Source: Streptomyces xanthophaeus
GTDB taxonomy: Bacteria > Actinomycetota > Actinomycetes > Streptomycetales > Streptomycetaceae
Assembly: GCF_030440515.1 (NCBI RefSeq)
Contig: NZ_CP076543.1
Span: 2,418,001 to 2,482,000 of the forward strand
Length of the DNA: 64,000 nt
Direction of reading: 5' to 3'
Under the pieces are notes generated by a model. The model was not told the DNA's origin, did not search any database, and saw nothing but the letters and a program-made list of their open reading frames with translations. A program made the position numbers and the translations under genes. Position 1 is the stretch's first letter. Each line of letters starts with the position of its first letter. This document shows, one piece after another, positions 12,919 to 23,155 of the stretch.

Positions 12919-14220
12919 CTAGGTGATCTTGATCGGGTTGACCACGTCCGCCACCATCACCAGCAGGGTGAAGCAGATGAACAGACCCGCGACCACGTAC
13001 GCGACGGGCATCAGCTTCGCCACGTCGAACGGGCCGGGGTCGGGGCGCCGGAAGATCCGTGCCAGGGTGCGCCGGAACGATTCCCACAGGGCGCCGGCGA
13101 TGTGCCCGCCGTCGAGCGGGAGCAGCGGCAGCATGTTGAACAGGAACAGCGAGAGGTTGAAGCCGGCCAGCAGGTTGAGGAAGAAGACCAGCTGGTGCTG
13201 GGCGGGGATGTCGAGGGTGAAGATCTCACCGCTGACCCGCGCCGCGCCGACGACGCCCATCGGGCTGTCCTGCTTGCGCTCGGCCCCGTTGAAGGCCGCG
13301 TTCCACAGGTCGGGGACCTTGGTCGGGAGCTGGACCAGCGACTGGACGCCGGCCTCCATCATCTCGCCCATGCGGTCGACGGACTGGCCGAAGGACTGCG
13401 GGACGTAGCCGGAGGCGGGGGCGAAGCCGAGGAAGCCCGCGGTGACGTACTCGTCCTTGACGTACCTGCCGTTGCCGTCCGTCTTGGCGACCTTGTTCTC
13501 GATCAGGTTCGCCTTGAGGTCCATCCGCTCTCCCGCCCGCTCCACGGTGATCGTGGCGGGGCCGACGGTGGCGCGGATGTTCTTCTGCAGGACGGACCAG
13601 TCACCGACCGGCCGGCCGTTGAAGGCGACGATCTTGTCGCCCGCCTTCAGGCCCGCGGCCTTGGCGGGGGCGGGCGGGTCGGTGGGCAGGCACTTTTCGC
13701 GCTTGACGCTCTGCTGGACGACGCAGTCCGAGACGGTGGCGACCGAGGTGGTCTGGGTGTTGAGCCCGAAGGTCATCAGGGTCGTGAGGAAGATCGCCAC
13801 GGCCAGGATCAGGTTCATGAACGGCCCGGCGAACATCACGATCACGCGCTTCCACGGCTTGCGCGTGTAGAAGAGCCGGCTGTCGTCCCCGGGCTGGAGC
13901 TCCTCGTACGCGGCCGAGCGCGCGTCCTCGATCATCGACCGGAACGGCGAGGTGGAACGGGCGGTGATCTTGCCGTCCTCGCCGGGCGGGAACATCCCGA
14001 TCATGCGGATGTAGCCGCCCATCGGGATGGCCTTGATCCCGTACTCGGTCTCGCCCTTCCTCCGCGACCAGATGGTCGGCCCGAAGCCCACCATGTACTG
14101 CGGCACGCGAATGCCGAAGATCTTGGCCGTGGAGAGGTGCCCCAGCTCGTGCCAGGCGATGGAGACCAGCAGGCCGACCGCGAAGATCACGACCCCGAGC
14201 ACCGTCATCAGTAGTGTCAT
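12919..14220 (-). CDS. RseP-like site-2 protease (M50 zinc metalloprotease)
   Basis: A 433-residue intramembrane metalloprotease that would cut transmembrane anti-sigma factors or similar substrates. The zinc site HELGH is at residues 24-28 within the first membrane segment. A PDZ domain occupies about 190-260 ([19 protein letters not shown]). The second catalytic motif [12 protein letters not shown] (about 365) lies in the third membrane segment, and a last segment is near the C-terminus. Its ATG overlaps the dxr stop (ATGA), so translation is coupled to dxr, the usual Streptomyces arrangement. Confidence 0.93.
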   Translation of the reverse strand: MTLLMTVLGVVIFAVGLLVSIAWHELGHLSTAKIFGIRVPQYMVGFGPTIWSRRKGETEYGIKAIPMGGYIRMIGMFPPGEDGKITARSTSPFRSMIEDARSAAYEELQPGDDSRLFYTRKPWKRVIVMFAGPFMNLILAVAIFLTTLMTFGLNTQTTSVATVSDCVVQQSVKREKCLPTDPPAPAKAAGLKAGDKIVAFNGRPVGDWSVLQKNIRATVGPATITVERAGERMDLKANLIENKVAKTDGNGRYVKDEYVTAGFLGFAPASGYVPQSFGQSVDRMGEMMEAGVQSLVQLPTKVPDLWNAAFNGAERKQDSPMGVVGAARVSGEIFTLDIPAQHQLVFFLNLLAGFNLSLFLFNMLPLLPLDGGHIAGALWESFRRTLARIFRRPDPGPFDVAKLMPVAYVVAGLFICFTLLVMVADVVNPIKIT

Positions 14221-15470
14221 GCGCGCGCCTCCACGGCGGCCCGTGCCGCCATCTCCCGCGCCCGGGCCCTGGCCCAGGCCTCCGCTTCAAGGACGTCCTG
14301 GACCGTCAGGGAGGTTCCCGACTCAGGTGTCCCGTGCTCATCGACCACGGCAGAGACCGTATCCATGATTGCTGTGAACGGCAGCCGACCTGCCAGGAAT
14401 GCTTCCACGCACTCCTCGTTGGCCGCGTTGAACACGGCCGGGGCGGTGCCGCCGAGGGTGCCCACGTGCCGGGCGAGGCCCACCGACGGGAAGGCCTCGG
14501 TGTCCAGCGGGAAGAACTCCCAGGTGGAGGCCTTGGTCCAGTCGAAGGCGGGGGCCGCGTCCGGGATCCGCTCGGGCCAGCCGAGGCCGATCGCGATCGG
14601 GCCGCGCATGTCCGGCGGGGTGGCCTGCGCGAGCGTGGAGCCGTCGGTGAACTCCACCATCGAGTGCACGTAGGACTGCGGATGGACCACGACCTCGATG
14701 CGGTCGAAGGGGATGTCGTAGAGCAGGTGCGCCTCGATGACCTCCAGCCCCTTGTTGACCAGGGTCGCGGAGTTCACGGTGATCACCGGGCCCATGGCCC
14801 AGGTGGGGTGCGCGAGCGCGTCCTGGACGGTCACGCTCGCCAGCTCGGCGCGGGTGCGGCCGCGGAAGGGCCCGCCGGAGGCGGTCACCACGAGCTTGCG
14901 GACGTCGGCCCGGGTGCCGGCGGCGAGCGCCTGGAAGAGCGCCGCGTGCTCGGAGTCGACCGGGATGATCTGGCCGGGCTTCGCGAGGGCCTTGACCAGC
15001 GGGCCGCCGACGATCAGCGACTCCTTGTTGGCCAGGGCCAGGGTCCGGCCCGCCCGCAGTGCGGCGAGGGTCGGCGCGAGGCCGATGGAACCGGTGATGC
15101 CGTTGAGGACGGTGTGGCACTCGGAGGCGGCGAGTTCGGCTGCGGCGTCCGGACCGGCCAGGATCTCGGGCAGCGGCTCGGACGCCCCGTACCGGGCGCT
15201 CAGCGCCTCTTTCAGGGCCGGTACGACGTCCTCGCGGGCGACGGCCACGGTCTTGACCCGCAGCAGGTGGGCCTGCTCGGCCAGCAGCTCCACCCGCCCG
15301 CCGGCGGCGGACAGCGCGGTGACCCTGAACCGGTCCGGGTTGCGCAGGGCGAGGTCGATGGCCTGGGTCCCGATGGACCCGGTGGACCCGAGGATGACGA
15401 TGTCCCGGAGGCCGGCCGCAGGATCGAAGAGGAGGTGCGGATCGGCGAGGGGGGCTGGGCGGTCGCTCAT
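14217..15470 (-). CDS. dxr: 1-deoxy-D-xylulose 5-phosphate reductoisomerase
   Basis: A 417-residue NADPH-dependent enzyme that makes MEP from DXP, the committed MEP-pathway step. The start is ATG 15470 ([15 protein letters not shown]); the frame runs on upstream without a better start. The NADPH motif [14 protein letters not shown] is near residue 25. The metal/substrate segments [12 protein letters not shown] and [12 protein letters not shown] are in the middle, followed by the C-terminal four-helix bundle. It is the first gene of a two-gene operon with the M50 protease. Confidence 0.96.
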   Translation of the reverse strand: MSDRPAPLADPHLLFDPAAGLRDIVILGSTGSIGTQAIDLALRNPDRFRVTALSAAGGRVELLAEQAHLLRVKTVAVAREDVVPALKEALSARYGASEPLPEILAGPDAAAELAASECHTVLNGITGSIGLAPTLAALRAGRTLALANKESLIVGGPLVKALAKPGQIIPVDSEHAALFQALAAGTRADVRKLVVTASGGPFRGRTRAELASVTVQDALAHPTWAMGPVITVNSATLVNKGLEVIEAHLLYDIPFDRIEVVVHPQSYVHSMVEFTDGSTLAQATPPDMRGPIAIGLGWPERIPDAAPAFDWTKASTWEFFPLDTEAFPSVGLARHVGTLGGTAPAVFNAANEECVEAFLAGRLPFTAIMDTVSAVVDEHGTPESGTSLTVQDVLEAEAWARARAREMAARAAVEARA

Positions 15471-15490
15471 GCCCCCATTGTTGCCGCAAG

Positions 15491-16819
15491 TCATGAGCGG
15501 CCGGACACGGAGCCCCCTTCCGTTACCCGCAGAAGCAGGTGCGGGAGCGTTCCGGCGAACTCCGGGAGCGTCCGGGCCACTCTCCACCAGGCTTCGGGGT
15601 CCTCGTCGAGGGCCAGGGCCAGCAGGTGGCCGGCCTCGGCGTGGGAGGCGAGGACGGCCGCGGGGCGGTCGTGCCGGTCGGGATGGTCCACGTCGCCGAG
15701 CCAGTGGTCCTGATCGAGGGCCCAGCAGGCCGGCAGCTTGTGCCGGATCACGTCATGGCCGGTGAGCAGGCCACGGTCGATGCAGTCGCGCACCCAGCGG
15801 ATGTCCTCCGCGACGCTGTCCATCGGCACGGCGAGGCTCGTCAGGGCCAGCTCGCGCTCCACGCCCCCGTAGGGCTCGACGGCCGTCGGGGACAGGTGGC
15901 GCACCGCGCGGACGAGGTCGGGGCCGGGCTCACCCGCGTCGGCCGCCTCGGGCACGGTGCCGTCGACCAGCGCCGCGACCAGCGCGGGCAGCGGGCCCGG
16001 GTGGCCGGGGGCGTGCCTCAGCAGCTCCGCCCACAGCCGGGGATCGTCCCCCAGCGGGCGCAGGGCCCTCAGGACGGCCGTCTGCATGCCGGCCTGTTCG
16101 GGCAGGGTCCAGCGCAGGCCGCGGGTGTCGGGGAGGCGGGCGAGCAGCAGGGTCCGGTGCGCGGGGGCGACGTGGGTGACGAGTTCCTCGTGCGTGACCC
16201 CTCCCATCCGCACGGCGCGGAGGGGAGGCCGGTGCCAGGAGCGCCCGTCCGGTGGCGCCGCCGGGGCTGCCAGGAACGCGTGGACGGTCTCCAGGGGAAG
16301 GTCCGCGACGAGCAGCAGGGCCTCGACCGCGCCGGCCGGCAGCGGCTCGCGCAGGTGCTCGGCGAGCAGCAGCTCCGGGTCCTGCCGGTACCGCAGCGCC
16401 AGGATGTCCAGCGGGACCCTCGGCCCGCGCCTGCCGTGCCGGCGCAGCAGGCCGGCCAGCTCGGCCGCGCCGAGCGGTTCCTCGCCGGGGTCCCTGCCGA
16501 GCTCGGCGCGGAGCACCGGCAGGAGTTCGGGCGGGGTGCGGCGGCGGGCGTAGCGGGCGGGTCCGGGCAGGCCGGGCAGCGGCCGGCCCACGACCCGGGG
16601 GTTGCGCGCGATGAAGGTCCGGTCGGCCGCGCCGCCGTGGCGCAGCAGCAGGGTGACGGTCGAGGCCGACAGCCACTCGTCCCGGCACAGGTATTTGCGG
16701 GTGGGCTCGTCGAGCCTGCCGATCATGTCGGTGACGACGTGGTCCGGTGCGTGGCGCAGCAGGTGCGCCACGCACCAGGCCAGCCGTCGGCTGGTGCGGT
16801 CTTCCTCGGCCGTCGGCAT
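15491..16819 (-). CDS. Unknown protein of Streptomyces type
   Basis: A 442-residue protein I do not recognise. It is Leu/Arg/Ala-rich, helical and repeat-like, with several LLRHG, LLARLP and LLVADLP segments spaced as in HEAT- or TPR-like helical scaffolds. No signal peptide or membrane segment is clear. It starts at ATG 16819 and has no closer upstream start in frame. It ends 20 bp before dxr begins, so it may be transcribed with dxr. Codon use is normal for the window, so the gene is real even though its job is unknown. Confidence 0.75.
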   Translation of the reverse strand: MPTAEEDRTSRRLAWCVAHLLRHAPDHVVTDMIGRLDEPTRKYLCRDEWLSASTVTLLLRHGGAADRTFIARNPRVVGRPLPGLPGPARYARRRTPPELLPVLRAELGRDPGEEPLGAAELAGLLRRHGRRGPRVPLDILALRYRQDPELLLAEHLREPLPAGAVEALLLVADLPLETVHAFLAAPAAPPDGRSWHRPPLRAVRMGGVTHEELVTHVAPAHRTLLLARLPDTRGLRWTLPEQAGMQTAVLRALRPLGDDPRLWAELLRHAPGHPGPLPALVAALVDGTVPEAADAGEPGPDLVRAVRHLSPTAVEPYGGVERELALTSLAVPMDSVAEDIRWVRDCIDRGLLTGHDVIRHKLPACWALDQDHWLGDVDHPDRHDRPAAVLASHAEAGHLLALALDEDPEAWWRVARTLPEFAGTLPHLLLRVTEGGSVSGRS

Positions 16820-16910
16820 CGTTCTCGTCCGCCTCGCGCTGTGCTCGTACGCGTACCAGTACTCGTACTCATCCTCGTACGTCTGTCCGACGTCCGGCGA
16901 TGATCGCAGG

Positions 16911-18845
16911 TCAGCGGATGGGGCGGTGCACGTTTTTCTGTGTCGAGGGTCCGGGCGTCGCGTCCGCGATCCAGGGGCCCTCGCCGGAGGGGTCGAGGAC
17001 GCCCTCCTCCAGCCATGCGTAGGTGCCGGACAGGACGCCCGCGACCACCTTGCGGTCGAGGTCGTCGGTGTTGGACCAGAGCCGGCCGAAGAGTTCCTCC
17101 ACGCGCAGCCGGGACTGCTCGCAGAAGGCGTCGGCCAGCTGGTAGGCCTCGCGGCCGTGGGCGCCGGTGGCGCGCAGGTGCTCGGCGCGGACGCAGGCCG
17201 CGCTCATGGCGAAGAGCTCGGCGCCGATGTCGACGATCCGGCCGAGGAAGCCCTGTTTGGTCTCCATCCGGCCCTGCCAGCGGGACATGGCGTAGAAGGT
17301 CGAGCGGGCGAGTTTGCGGGCGCTGCGTTCCACGTAGCGCAGGTGGGTGGAGAGGTCGGGGTGGCCGTTCGGGTGGAAGGCGCGGTAGGTGCCGGGGACC
17401 TGGCCGGGGCCGGTGGCGAGCTTGGGCAGCCAGCGGGCGTAGAACCCGGCGGCGCGGGCTCCGGCCTTCGCCTTGTCGCCGAGTGCCTTCTCCGGGTCGA
17501 TGAGGTCGCCCGCCACCGAGAGGTGGGCGTCGACGGCCTCGCGGGCGATCAGCAGGTGCATGATCTCGGTGGAGCCCTCGAAGATCCGGTTGATGCGCAG
17601 GTCGCGGAGCATCTGCTCGGCGGGGACGGCGCGCTCGCCGCGGGCGGCCAGGGATTCGGCGGTCTCGAAGCCGCGCCCGCCGCGGATCTGGACCAGTTCG
17701 TCGGCCATCAGGCAGGCCATCTCGGAGCCGTAGAGCTTGGCGAGGGCGGCCTCGATGCGGATGTCGTTGCGGTCCTCGTCGGCCATCTGGGAGGCGAGGT
17801 CCACGACCGCTTCGAGGGCGAAGGTGGTGGCGGCGATGAAGGAGATCTTGGCGCCGACGGCCTCGTGCCGCGCGACCGGCCGGCCCCACTGCTCGCGTAC
17901 GCCGGACCACTCGCGGGCGATCTTCAGGCACCACTTCCCGGCGCCGACGCACATGGCGGGCAGGGACAGCCGGCCGGTGTTGAGCGTGGTCAGGGCGATC
18001 TTGAGCCCGGCGCCCTCGGCGCCGATGCGCTGGGCGGCGGGGACCCGGACGCGGTGGAAGCGGGTCACGCCGTTCTCCAGGCCGCGCAGGCCCATGAAGG
18101 CGTTGCGGTGCTCGACGGTGATCCCCGGCGAGTCCGCCTCGACGACGAAGGCGGTGATCCCGCCGCGGTGGTTCTCGGACTTCGGGACGCGGGCCATCAC
18201 GACGAGCAGGTCCGCGACGACCCCGTTGGTCGTCCACAGCTTCACGCCGTCCAGCACGTACGCGTCGTCCCCGTCCGGGACCGCCGTGGTGGCCAGGCGC
18301 GCCGGGTCGGACCCCACGTCGGGCTCGGTGAGCAGGAAGGCGCTGATGGCGGTGGTGGCGCAGCGGGGCAGGTAGGCGTCCTTCTGCTCCTGCGTGCCGA
18401 ACATCTTCAGCGGCTGGGGCACGCCGATCGACTGGTGGGCGGAGAGCAGGGCCCCGATGGCCGGGCTCACCGAGCCGACGAGGGCCAGCGCCTTGTTGTA
18501 GTAGACCTGGGTGAGACCGAGGCCGCCGTACTTGGGGTCGATCTTCATGCCGAGGGCGCCGAGCTCCTTGAGACCGCGCACGGTCTCGTCGGGGATCTTC
18601 GCCTCGCGTTCGATGAGCGCCCCGTCGATGCGGGTCTCGCAGAACTCCCGCAGCCGGGCCAGGAAGGCCTCGCCCCGCCGGACGTCCTCGTCGGCGGGGA
18701 GCGGATGGGGGTGGATCAGGTCGAGCCGGAAGCGTCCGAGGAACAGTTCCTTGGCGAAACTGGGTTTGCGCCAGTCCTGTTCCCGGGCCGCCTCCGCGAC
18801 CTGCCGTGCCTCGCGCTCGGTCACCTTGGGCTGTGTTGCGGACAT
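16911..18845 (-). CDS. Acyl-CoA dehydrogenase family protein
   Basis: A 644-residue flavoenzyme of the long acyl-CoA dehydrogenase group. The start is ATG 18845 behind GAGGTGAG; a frame extension to 19265 lacks support. Family blocks are visible: YGGLGLTQVYYNKAL (about 110), FLLTEPDVGSDPARLATTA (about 170-188), KLWTTNG, and the C-terminal IRGGRGFETAESL and IFEGSTEIM. The roughly 200-residue C-terminal extension is typical of this subgroup. It catalyses alpha,beta-dehydrogenation of an acyl-CoA. It is the last core gene before the polyketide cluster, and its promoter faces the aromatase gene. Confidence 0.9.
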   Translation of the reverse strand: MSATQPKVTEREARQVAEAAREQDWRKPSFAKELFLGRFRLDLIHPHPLPADEDVRRGEAFLARLREFCETRIDGALIEREAKIPDETVRGLKELGALGMKIDPKYGGLGLTQVYYNKALALVGSVSPAIGALLSAHQSIGVPQPLKMFGTQEQKDAYLPRCATTAISAFLLTEPDVGSDPARLATTAVPDGDDAYVLDGVKLWTTNGVVADLLVVMARVPKSENHRGGITAFVVEADSPGITVEHRNAFMGLRGLENGVTRFHRVRVPAAQRIGAEGAGLKIALTTLNTGRLSLPAMCVGAGKWCLKIAREWSGVREQWGRPVARHEAVGAKISFIAATTFALEAVVDLASQMADEDRNDIRIEAALAKLYGSEMACLMADELVQIRGGRGFETAESLAARGERAVPAEQMLRDLRINRIFEGSTEIMHLLIAREAVDAHLSVAGDLIDPEKALGDKAKAGARAAGFYARWLPKLATGPGQVPGTYRAFHPNGHPDLSTHLRYVERSARKLARSTFYAMSRWQGRMETKQGFLGRIVDIGAELFAMSAACVRAEHLRATGAHGREAYQLADAFCEQSRLRVEELFGRLWSNTDDLDRKVVAGVLSGTYAWLEEGVLDPSGEGPWIADATPGPSTQKNVHRPIR

Positions 18846-19237
18846 GAGGGGACTCACCTCGCCGCCGAAGTCGGAAGTCAGGGGTCCACCGGCATTACCA
18901 GCCGGTGCTACCTGTGAGTCGTACCCAATGTCGACGGAATGGAACAGGGGGACGGCCGGCCGGAGAGCCCGAGCGGCGGGCCCCTCGCTGGGACCCTGAC
19001 CTGCCACTCGACTCCTACCTGCGCAAACGGCCGCGACGGCTCGGCCCGCAGCTTCACCCGTCTGTCGCAAACAGCGGTGGGTGGACCACGGCAGCGACGA
19101 CCGGGGGACCGCCCCGACCGGCGGCGCGTGGAGCACCCGCTCCCCGGAGTGCTGTAGCCGCTCTCCAGTCCCGCCGGAGTCCCCGGCACGACGGTGCCCG
19201 TACCCCGCGTGTGAGGGGCACAGAGAGGAGCAGTCCG
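18846..19237. other. 392-bp intergenic region at the left edge of the cluster
   Basis: No convincing gene. It holds the leader of the acyl-CoA dehydrogenase on the left and the promoter of the aromatase/cyclase on the right, including the direct-repeat site at 19152-19180 and the ribosome site AGAGAGGAG at 19222-19230. No insertion-sequence ends, tRNA remnant or attachment-site duplication was seen. Confidence 0.6.
19152..19180 (+). promoter_or_regulatory. SARP-type direct-repeat site A (aromatase/cyclase)
   Basis: Three 7-bp units on an exact 11-bp pitch: CTGTAGC (19152), CTCCAGT (19163) and CCGGAGT (19174). It lies 58 bp before the aromatase ATG. The first two units and their CGCT spacer closely match the repeat between SARP1 and the ActIV-like gene at 32602. 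An operator role for a cluster SARP is inferred. Confidence 0.6.
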
Positions 19238-20191
19238 ATGTCGGATTCCGCTGTCCACAGGACACGGCACAGTACCGAGGTGGCGGCGAGTGCCGAGACC
19301 GTCTACCAGCTCGTGGCCAGGGCGGAGGACTGGCCGCACATCTTCCCTCCGAGCGTGCACGTGGAGCGGCTGGAGGGCGACGGGCGCCAGGAGCGCCTCA
19401 AGATCTGGGCGTTCGCCAACGGTGAGGTGCGGTCGTGGACCTCGCGCCGCGAGCTCGCGCCGGAGCGTGCGCGGGTGTCCTTCCGCCAGGAGGTCTCCTC
19501 GCACCCCGTGGAGGCGATGGGCGGCGAGTGGATCGTGGAGCCGGCCGGTGAGGGGCGCAGCACGGTCACCCTGCTGCACGACTTCCGGGTGGCGGGCGAC
19601 GACGCGGAGGCACTCGCCTGGGTGCTGCGGGCCGTGGACACGAACAGCGACGCCGAGCTGGCGGCGCTGAAGCAGGCTGCCGAGACGTTCGCCGCCGAGC
19701 CCGGTGTGCTGCTGGCCTTCGAGGACGCCGTGGAGATCGAGGGCTCCCAGGAGGACGTCCACGAGTTCCTGCTCCGCGCGGACCTGTGGGAGGAGCGGCT
19801 TCCGCATGTCTCGCGGCTCGTGCTCACCGAGCCCGGCCCGGACCTCCAGACCGTGGAGATGGACACGGCGGCCCCCGACGGGTCCGTCCACACCACGCGG
19901 TCGGTGCGGGTGTCGTTCGCGCCGGACCGGCTCGTCTACAAGCAGACCGAGGTGCCGGCCCTGATGGCCGCCCATACGGGCCGCTGGACCCTCACCCCGA
20001 CGGCCACCGGGGTCCGCGCCGCGTCCTGGCACACGGTGGTGCTCCGCCCCGAGCGCGTACGGGAGGTACTCGGCCCCGAGGCGACCCTGGAGGACGCCCG
20101 CCGGCTGGTGCGAGGCTCGCTCGGCAGGAACAGCACGGCCACGCTCCTGCTGGCCAAGGCGCACGCCGAGGGCGCGGTCACGGCCTCCTGA
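19238..20191 (+). CDS. Di-domain polyketide aromatase/cyclase
   Basis: A 317-residue protein with two SRPBCC (START-like) domains, about 5-150 and 160-300. The first opens with HSTEVAASAETVYQLVARAEDWPHIFPP and the second with LLAFEDAVEIEGSQEDVHEFL. Proteins of this ActVII/DpsF-like type aromatise and cyclise the first ring of reduced poly-beta-ketone chains. The start is ATG 19238 behind AGAGAGGAG. It is a single-gene unit, read rightward toward the minus-strand minimal PKS operon and closed by two hairpins. Assignment is confident; ring regiochemistry is inference. Confidence 0.93.
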   Translation: MSDSAVHRTRHSTEVAASAETVYQLVARAEDWPHIFPPSVHVERLEGDGRQERLKIWAFANGEVRSWTSRRELAPERARVSFRQEVSSHPVEAMGGEWIVEPAGEGRSTVTLLHDFRVAGDDAEALAWVLRAVDTNSDAELAALKQAAETFAAEPGVLLAFEDAVEIEGSQEDVHEFLLRADLWEERLPHVSRLVLTEPGPDLQTVEMDTAAPDGSVHTTRSVRVSFAPDRLVYKQTEVPALMAAHTGRWTLTPTATGVRAASWHTVVLRPERVREVLGPEATLEDARRLVRGSLGRNSTATLLLAKAHAEGAVTAS

Positions 20192-20216
20192 GCTCCCTCC
20201 TGGGCGGTGCGCGCGC

Positions 20217-20256
20217 GAACGGGGCCCGGACGACGACTGTCGTCCGGGCCCCGTTC
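20217..20256. terminator. Strong bidirectional terminator, first of a pair
   Basis: A perfect 18-bp stem (20217-20234 with 20239-20256) and a GACT loop, 25 bp past the aromatase stop, between convergent genes. Confidence 0.85.
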
Positions 20257-20262
20257 CGTGTG

Positions 20263-20301
20263 CCCGCCGCACGGCCGGTGGGGGCGCGGCCGTGCGGCGG
20301 G
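20263..20301. terminator. Strong bidirectional terminator, second of a pair
   Basis: A perfect 15-bp stem (CCCGCCGCACGGCCG and complement) with a 9-base loop, 5 bp from the ACP stop. With the hairpin at 20217 it separates the aromatase and minimal-PKS transcripts. Confidence 0.8.
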
Positions 20302-20305
20302 GTGG

Positions 20306-20575
20306 TCAGCGGGCGGAGAGCGCCTCGTTGACGAGGTCGACGAAGGCCCTGGGCGTCTCGACGGCGTCCAGTTCCTCGTCGGCGAGGGACACCCCGTAGT
20401 CCCGTGCGATCCGGCCGGCCACTTCGAGCAGGGCCAGCGAGTCGTAGCCCAGCTCGGTGAAGGGGGTGTCGGCGGTGTCGCCGGACAGGTCGACGGCCTC
20501 GTCCTCGCCGGCGGCCTCGCGCAGGATGCGGGTGAACTCGTCCAGGCTCAGCGCCGCGGTCTCGGTCGCGCTCAT
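20306..20575 (-). CDS. Type II PKS acyl carrier protein
   Basis: An 89-residue acidic ACP that carries the growing polyketide on a phosphopantetheine arm. The attachment site is Ser46 in ELGYDSLALLEV. Helix 3/4 features (GVSLADEELDAVETPRAF) follow the usual pattern. It is the last gene of the AT-KS-alpha-CLF-ACP operon, 73 bp after CLF. It would be loaded by the PPTase encoded at 25530 or another cellular one. Confidence 0.95.
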   Translation of the reverse strand: MSATETAALSLDEFTRILREAAGEDEAVDLSGDTADTPFTELGYDSLALLEVAGRIARDYGVSLADEELDAVETPRAFVDLVNEALSAR

Positions 20576-20614
20576 GGTGGTCCTCTCTCGAAGGTCGTTG
20601 TCGATGTACGGAGT

Positions 20615-20643
20615 TGTCGAGCTGTCGAGCTGTCGAGCTGTCG
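20615..20643. repeat. 8-bp tandem repeat between CLF and ACP
   Basis: Three full copies and a partial copy of TGTCGAGC (20615, 20623, 20631, 20639) fill the CLF-ACP spacer. The unit contains TCGAGC, a known SARP half-site core, but on an 8-bp rather than 11-bp pitch. Confidence 0.8.
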
Positions 20644-20648
20644 TCGGA

Positions 20649-21884
20649 TCAGACGGCCCGTGAGACGACGGCTGCCGCGTTGAAGCCGCCCTCGCCGCGG
20701 GCCAGGACGAGTGCGTGGTCGCCTGCCAGCGGGCGCGCGGAGCCGGTGACCAGGTCGAGCGCCCCGGCCGGCGGTGCGGTCGGTTCGTACACGGCCGGGG
20801 GGATGCTCCCGTCCCGCAGGCACAGCAGCGCGGAGACGACGTCGAGTGCGGCGCCGCCCGCGTACAGCCGTCCGGTCTGCGCCTTCGGCACGGCCACGGG
20901 CACCTTGCCGGGGCCGAACACCGCCGTCAGGGCCGCCGCCTCGGCCCGGTCGGCGTCGGGCACCCCGGCGGCGTCGGCCAGGACGACAGCCACGTCCGAG
21001 GGGGCCAGGCCGGCGTCGGACAGCGCCTGGCGTGCCGCGCGCTCCAGGCCGTCCGCGTCCGGCGCTCCGGGGTCGGGGTCGAAGGTGGCGGCGTACCCGG
21101 TCAGCCGACCGTACACGTGGGCGCCGCGGGCCTCGGCGGCCGCGGCGTTCTCCAGGACGACGTAGGCGCCGCCCTCTCCGGGCACGTGCCCGGAGGCCTT
21201 CTCGTCGAACGGGCGGTAGGCGTCGGCCGGTTTCCCGACGGTGCTCAGCCGACCCGAGCTGAGCTGCCCCACGAGGCCGAGCGGGCACAGGGCCCCGTCG
21301 ACCCCGCCGGCCAGCATCATCCGCGTTCCCTTGCGCAGCTGGCGGCGGGCGTGGCCGATGGCGTCGAGGCCGCCCGCCTGGTCGGAGACGACCGCGCTGC
21401 TCGGGCCGCGCAGCCCGTGCCGGATGGCGATCTGGCCCGTGTTGACCGCGTAGAACCAGGCGAACGACTGGTAGGCGCTGACGAACTGGCCGCCCTTGCT
21501 CCAGAGGTTCTGCAGTTCCCGCTGTCCGAACTCGAAGCCGCCCATGGAGGCGGCGGAGGCCACGCCCGCCGCGTACGGGGACAAGGACTCCAGGTCGATG
21601 CCACTGTCCCGCAGTGCCTCGTCCGCGGCGAAGAGCGCGAGCCGGGTCATGTGGTCGGTCTGCGGGATCAGCCTGCTCGGGATGTACTCCTCGGGCACGA
21701 AGCCGGGGACCTCGCCGGCGAGCTGTACGGGGTAACCCGAGGCGTCGAAGCGGGTGATCGGGCCGATTCCGGTCCGGCCGCGCACGGTGGCGTCCCAGTG
21801 GGCGGCCGCACCGAGTCCGGTGGGCGCGGCCACGCCCACTCCGGTGATCACGGGCGCGGCGGTGGCGGTTGCGGTGGCGGTCAT
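20649..21884 (-). CDS. Type II PKS chain-length factor (KS-beta)
   Basis: A 411-residue thiolase-fold partner of KS-alpha that sets chain length. The KS active-site Cys is replaced by Gln169 in SDQAGGLDA, the CLF hallmark. The C-terminal [24 protein letters not shown] segment is typical. The ATG at 21884 overlaps the KS-alpha TGA (ATGA), ensuring equal translation. It forms the KS/CLF heterodimer. Chain length cannot be read reliably from sequence without alignment. Confidence 0.95.
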   Translation of the reverse strand: MTATATATAAPVITGVGVAAPTGLGAAAHWDATVRGRTGIGPITRFDASGYPVQLAGEVPGFVPEEYIPSRLIPQTDHMTRLALFAADEALRDSGIDLESLSPYAAGVASAASMGGFEFGQRELQNLWSKGGQFVSAYQSFAWFYAVNTGQIAIRHGLRGPSSAVVSDQAGGLDAIGHARRQLRKGTRMMLAGGVDGALCPLGLVGQLSSGRLSTVGKPADAYRPFDEKASGHVPGEGGAYVVLENAAAAEARGAHVYGRLTGYAATFDPDPGAPDADGLERAARQALSDAGLAPSDVAVVLADAAGVPDADRAEAAALTAVFGPGKVPVAVPKAQTGRLYAGGAALDVVSALLCLRDGSIPPAVYEPTAPPAGALDLVTGSARPLAGDHALVLARGEGGFNAAAVVSRAV

Positions 21885-23149
21885 ACGAGTCCCCTGTCCG
21901 GACGGGCGAGCACCACGGCGCTCTGGAAGCCGCCGAATCCGCTGCCCACGCTCAGCACCGAGTCGACGGTGGCCTCCCTGGCGGTCAGCGGTACGTAGTC
22001 CAGGTCGCACAGCGGGTCCGGCTCGTGCAGATTGGCGGTGGGCGGGATGAGTCCGTGCTCCATGGCGAGCACGCTGGCGACGAGTTCCAGGGCGCCGATC
22101 GCGCCGAGGGAGTGTCCGATCATGGATTTCACCGAGCTGACCGGCACGCGGTAGGCATGGTCGCCGAGCGCCGTCTTGAAGGCGGCGGTCTCGTGCCGGT
22201 CGTTCTGCTTGGTGCTGGATCCGTGCGCGTTCACGTAGTCCACGGCGTCCGGCGCGAGCCGTGCCTCGGCGAGCGCGAGGCGGATCGCCTCGGCCATCTC
22301 GGTGCCGTCCGAACGCAGGCCCGTCATGTGGTAGGCGTTGCTGCGCGTGCCGAAACCGGCGACCTCGGCGTAGATCCGGGCGCCGCGGCGCAGGGCGTGG
22401 CCGAGCTCCTCGAGGATCAGTACGGCCGCGCCCTCGCCGAGCACGAGGCCGTTGCGGGTGTTGTCGAACGGCCGCGAGGCGCGCTCCGGATCGTCGTTGC
22501 GCGGAGTGGTCGCCTTGATCGCGTCGAAGCAGGCGAGGGTGATGGGCGAGATCGGCGCGTCGGTCCCGCCGGCGACGACGACGTCGGCGCTGCCGTCGCG
22601 GATGAGGTCGGCGGCGTGTCCCACGGCGTCCAGGCCCGATGTGCAGCCGTCCGAGACGAGCGAGACCGGTCCGCGGGCGTTCACCGCGCGGGCCAGCTCG
22701 GCCGCCATCGAGCTGGGGACGAAGTGGTCGTAGAGGCGGGGTACGGCGTAGGCGGGGTCGACCAGCCAGTTGGCTCCGCCGTCGCTGAGGACCGTGTACT
22801 CGGTCTCCATCGAGGTGGTGCAGCCCACCGCGCAGCCCAGGCTGACGGCCGTCCGCGCCGGGTCGGGGCCGCTCACGTCGAACCCGCTGTCGGCGAGGGC
22901 CTCGCGGGCGGCGACGAGCGCGAACTGTCCCGCGCGGTCGAGGCGGCGCGCCTCCTGCGGGGACAGGCCCGCGGCCGCCGGATCGAAGTCGACCTCCGCG
23001 GCCACCTGCGACCGGAACGGCGAGGCGTCGAAGAGGGAGATGGTGCGGGTCGCGGTACGACCGGTCGACAGGAGGTCCCAGTACTGCTTGATGCCTGTTC
23101 CCCCCGGCGCGACCGCGCCGATCCCGGTGATCACTGTGCGTCGGTCCAT
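21881..23149 (-). CDS. Type II PKS ketosynthase KS-alpha
   Basis: A 422-residue condensing enzyme. The catalytic Cys169 lies in [15 protein letters not shown]. His motifs follow in [15 protein letters not shown] (about 305) and [17 protein letters not shown] (about 340). It starts at ATG 23149, 6 bp after the acyltransferase stop, and overlaps CLF by 4 bp. It is the centre of the minimal PKS. Confidence 0.97.
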   Translation of the reverse strand: MDRRTVITGIGAVAPGGTGIKQYWDLLSTGRTATRTISLFDASPFRSQVAAEVDFDPAAAGLSPQEARRLDRAGQFALVAAREALADSGFDVSGPDPARTAVSLGCAVGCTTSMETEYTVLSDGGANWLVDPAYAVPRLYDHFVPSSMAAELARAVNARGPVSLVSDGCTSGLDAVGHAADLIRDGSADVVVAGGTDAPISPITLACFDAIKATTPRNDDPERASRPFDNTRNGLVLGEGAAVLILEELGHALRRGARIYAEVAGFGTRSNAYHMTGLRSDGTEMAEAIRLALAEARLAPDAVDYVNAHGSSTKQNDRHETAAFKTALGDHAYRVPVSSVKSMIGHSLGAIGALELVASVLAMEHGLIPPTANLHEPDPLCDLDYVPLTAREATVDSVLSVGSGFGGFQSAVVLARPDRGLV

Positions 23150-23155
23150 GACACC

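Noticed and set aside
16844..16880. Three CTCGTAC copies (16844, 16862, 16874) upstream of the unknown gene at 16819
   Set aside because: Spacing (18 and 12) is irregular, no start codon allows the region to be coding, and nothing similar appears elsewhere, so I do not treat it as an operator.
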